Below are positions 61,895-64,000 of a stretch of 64,000 nt of DNA, in pieces (the stretch's first letter is position 1; each line of letters opens with the position of its first letter). The position numbers were made by a program, and so were the translations under genes. This DNA comes from Spirochaetaceae bacterium (GTDB lineage Bacteria; Spirochaetota; Spirochaetia; DSM-27196; PXBQ01), in the NCBI GenBank assembly GCA_007695285.1, contig REEC01000125.1:124001-188000 (forward strand). The letters run 5' to 3'. Under the pieces are notes generated by a model, which saw nothing but the letters and a program-made list of their open reading frames with translations, did not search any database and was not told where the DNA came from.

Positions 61895-63072
61895 TGAACT
61901 CGACGAACCATACCACGAACGACGGTATTCATGACCTTTTTTCGGTCTCGACGAACGACCGAGAAAGCGCCGCACGGTGCGGCACGCTGAACCTTCCGCA
62001 CGGAAAGATCGAGACCCCGGTCTTCATGCCGGTCGGCACACAATCGAGCGTGAAGGGGCTACTACACCGCGATGTCTCGGATATTGGGTTCTCGCTTATC
62101 CTCTCGAACACGTACCACCTTTTTTTGCGACCCGGCATCGAGGTCATTCAGCGGTGCGGAGGACTCCATCGCTTTTGCGCGTGGGACGGCAACATACTGA
62201 CCGACTCCGGGGGGTACCAGGTTTTCTCGCTCGCGGCGTTCCGAAAGATATCCGACGACGGAGTCACGTTTCGTTCGCATATCGACGGTCAAACGTTTCA
62301 TCTGACACCCGAGACCGTCTTTGCGATCCAGCGTGATCTCGGAAGCGATGTTCAGATGGCGCTCGACGTCTGTACGGCGCCGGACGTTTCGCGAAAAGAG
62401 GCCGAGAGCGCATGCCGAATCACAACTGCGTGGGCAAGACGCGCCGCGGCATCGTGGCGAGCCGATCGCGAGTCCGGAACGAGCTCGTATCGCGGCGCTT
62501 TGTTCGGAATAGTGCAGGGGAATTTTTACGAAGACCTGCGAACACGCAGCGCCGAGGATATCTGCGAGCTCGATCTGCCGGGTATCGCGATCGGCGGACT
62601 TTCGGTCGGAGAAAGTCCCGAGCAGTTCGAACATTTCTTGAAATTTACCACCCAGAAACTCCCGAGTCATACGCCACGGTACGTGATGGGCATCGGCACG
62701 CCCGACTACATCTTTGCCGCGGTCGAAGCCGGAATCGACATGTTCGATTGTGTTTTTCCGACGCGTACGGCTAGAACCGGTGCGGCAATGGTCCCCGACG
62801 GGCGACTTGTCTTGACACACGCGAAACACACCGACTCGACTATTCCGATCGAAGACGGATGTCCGTGTATCGCGTGCCGCAGTTACTCGCGCGCGTACAT
62901 TCGACATCTGCTCAAGGCTGACGAGATGCTCGGCCCGATCCTCTTGACGTTCCATAATCTCACGTTTATGGCTCGACTACTCGAGTCGATCCGCGCGAGC
63001 ATCCGAGCCGGGCGGTTCTTGTTGTTCAAGCGGGAATTCCTTCATCGGTACTTGACCGGACACCGAAGATAG
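61894..63072 (+). CDS. tgt: tRNA-guanine transglycosylase
   Basis: Exchanges guanine-34 for preQ1 in GUN-anticodon tRNAs, the step before QueA. 392 residues in a TIM barrel. PVFMPVGTQSSVKGL, LSNTYHLFLRPG, ILTDSGGYQVFSL with the catalytic Asp, GGLSVGE, YVMGIGTPDYIFAAVEAGID with MFDCVFPTR, and the zinc site CPCIACRSYSRAYIRHLL with the downstream His in LTFHNL are present. About 30 non-conserved residues open the protein. The start shares one base with the previous stop. The frame ends at TAG, 15 bases before the proposed murJ start in the same frame. Confidence 0.97.
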   Translation: MNSTNHTTNDGIHDLFSVSTNDRESAARCGTLNLPHGKIETPVFMPVGTQSSVKGLLHRDVSDIGFSLILSNTYHLFLRPGIEVIQRCGGLHRFCAWDGNILTDSGGYQVFSLAAFRKISDDGVTFRSHIDGQTFHLTPETVFAIQRDLGSDVQMALDVCTAPDVSRKEAESACRITTAWARRAAASWRADRESGTSSYRGALFGIVQGNFYEDLRTRSAEDICELDLPGIAIGGLSVGESPEQFEHFLKFTTQKLPSHTPRYVMGIGTPDYIFAAVEAGIDMFDCVFPTRTARTGAAMVPDGRLVLTHAKHTDSTIPIEDGCPCIACRSYSRAYIRHLLKADEMLGPILLTFHNLTFMARLLESIRASIRAGRFLLFKREFLHRYLTGHRR

Positions 63073-63087
63073 AATCAGGAGATCACG

Positions 63088-64000
63088 ATCGATACACAAC
63101 GCCCCGACCAAGACGCCGAGCGGGCTCCCGACGAGCACGACGACGATACCGCCTTGCGTCGAAGTACCGTTTCAACCTTCATAGTGATGGGGTCCACAGC
63201 CGCGTCGCGTCTGCTCGGATTTGTCCGGATAGCGGTAGTTTCGGCTGTTTTTGGAGGGTCGGGCGAGGCGGATGTTTTAAACCTTGTATTCAATATCCCG
63301 AACAACCTTCGTAAATTGATGGCCGAAGGCGCGCTCTCGTCGGCGTTTATCCCGGTTTTGTCCGGCGCGATCGTAACGGACGCGAGCGGAGACAGTTCAC
63401 GACGCATCGTACGCGCAATACTCGGTTTTCAGTTCGTGGTGCTCGTACCGTTCTTGCTGGTGTCGGTTTTCTTTGCGCAGCCGATCGTCGACATTGTCTT
63501 GAATTTCCCCGATCCCGACAAACAAGCGATGGCGGGTGAGCTGTATCGTTGGCTGATCCACTACCTCTTGCTGATAAGCGTAAGCGCGGTGTTGATGGGA
63601 ACCGCGAATGCACACGGGAAGTTCCTGATCCCTGCCGTGACACCGATTCTTTTCTCCGTCGCTGTCGTCGCGTCGATCACGATCCTATACCGTCGGCTCG
63701 GGATTTATTCGATGGCGGTCGGTGTTCTCGTCGGTGGAATGGCGCAAGTCCTCTTTCAGGTCCCTGAGTTTCGGACCCTCGGGTATGGTTTCCGCCTGAG
63801 TCTACGATTCAATAATCCGGAGTTCAGGACCGTCATGCGCCGATGGCTACCCGTGGTCGCTACGTCGCTCGTGTACATCGTGAATCAACAAGTAGCTCTC
63901 AACTTCGCGAGCGGCCTCGAGGACGGCAGTGGATCGGCCGTGACGAACGCGTTGACCTTTTGGCAACTTCCGTTCGGGATTTTCTCCGCGTCGATCACAA
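63088..64000 (+). CDS. murJ: MurJ/MviN lipid II flippase, N-terminal part (continues beyond window)
   Basis: Flips lipid II across the inner membrane for peptidoglycan synthesis. The open frame runs to the window end (about 304 residues). RRSTVSTFIVMGSTAASRLLG, FGGSGEADVLNLVFNIPNNLR and LMAEGALSSAFIPVL are typical of MurJ. The start is unusual. AGGAG at 63077-63081 is followed, six bases later, by ATC at 63088, and the 22 codons after it contain no ATG or GTG. The first conventional start is a TTG at 63154 without a binding site, which would give the N-terminus closest to homologues. I list 63088 but the start is uncertain. It follows tgt as in Borrelia. Confidence 0.88.
   Translation, partial: MDTQRPDQDAERAPDEHDDDTALRRSTVSTFIVMGSTAASRLLGFVRIAVVSAVFGGSGEADVLNLVFNIPNNLRKLMAEGALSSAFIPVLSGAIVTDASGDSSRRIVRAILGFQFVVLVPFLLVSVFFAQPIVDIVLNFPDPDKQAMAGELYRWLIHYLLLISVSAVLMGTANAHGKFLIPAVTPILFSVAVVASITILYRRLGIYSMAVGVLVGGMAQVLFQVPEFRTLGYGFRLSLRFNNPEFRTVMRRWLPVVATSLVYIVNQQVALNFASGLEDGSGSAVTNALTFWQLPFGIFSASIT

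Overview
This is a gene-dense, GC-rich window from a free-living member of the Spirochaetota (Spirochaeta-like). The lineage call rests on gene order. The run tamB-bamA-skp-mutS followed by rimP-nusA-infB-rbfA-truB-ribF-rpsO-pnp-dut-lptF-lptG-tgt-murJ matches the order known from Borrelia and Treponema chromosomes, and the proteins resemble spirochaetal forms. The carotenoid genes, long exported proteins and complete purine genes argue against a reduced parasite. No rRNA, tRNA, intact mobile element or CRISPR array is visible. The one RNA gene is tmRNA.

Layout. 1-8.0 kb (+): end of a TPR protein, map, an HtrA-type protease, a phosphoribosyltransferase and a 1318-residue exported Ig-like/beta-helix protein. 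8.0-9.7 kb (-): a beta-barrel protein and a beta-propeller lipoprotein. 9.9-13.6 kb (+): folD, folE2 and a purH split into two genes. 13.7-17.3 kb (+): LCP protein, two small membrane proteins and a SPOR protein. 17.4-18.9 kb (-): a lipoprotein. 19.0-24.7 kb (+): purB-guaB-purA-guaA, the whole IMP branch point to AMP and GMP. 24.7-26.0 kb (-): a foreign-looking patch with a Fic gene and a decayed HsdR tail that abuts the 3' end of tmRNA. 26.0-29.3 kb (-): tmRNA, a HisN-like phosphatase, smpB and a PEGA/SUMF1-like membrane protein. 29.4-31.2 kb (+): two signal peptidase genes, the second lacking its catalytic residues. 31.2-35.2 kb (+): yebC-ruvC-ruvA-ruvB-queA. 35.2-36.4 kb (-): tmk and a conserved unknown. 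36.6-46.6 kb (+): tamB-bamA-skp-mutS. 46.7-48.6 kb (-): a carotenoid pair, lycopene cyclase and CruF-type hydratase. 48.7-49.4 kb (+): comF. 49.5-64.0 kb (+): the rimP-to-murJ translation, RNA-decay and envelope operon, cut by the window end.

How it works together. tmRNA and SmpB form trans-translation. FolE2, QueA and Tgt supply queuosine steps. BamA, TamB, Skp, LptF/G and signal peptidase build the envelope. RuvABC and MutS are repair genes. Inside operons, start and stop codons commonly overlap (ATGA or GTGA), which points to translational coupling.

Most notable. Seven transcription-unit first genes (map, folD, purB, lepB, the PEGA/SUMF1 gene, the lycopene cyclase and a lipoprotein) have a recognisable -10 element only 5-10 bases before the ATG and no usable Shine-Dalgarno. 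They therefore look leaderless. Also worth attention are the inactive signal peptidase paralogue, the monofunctional-looking RibF, the repeat array and attenuator before rimP, a possible AUC start for murJ, and a C9 tract in tamB. No wholly new multi-gene system was found; most of the window is housekeeping.
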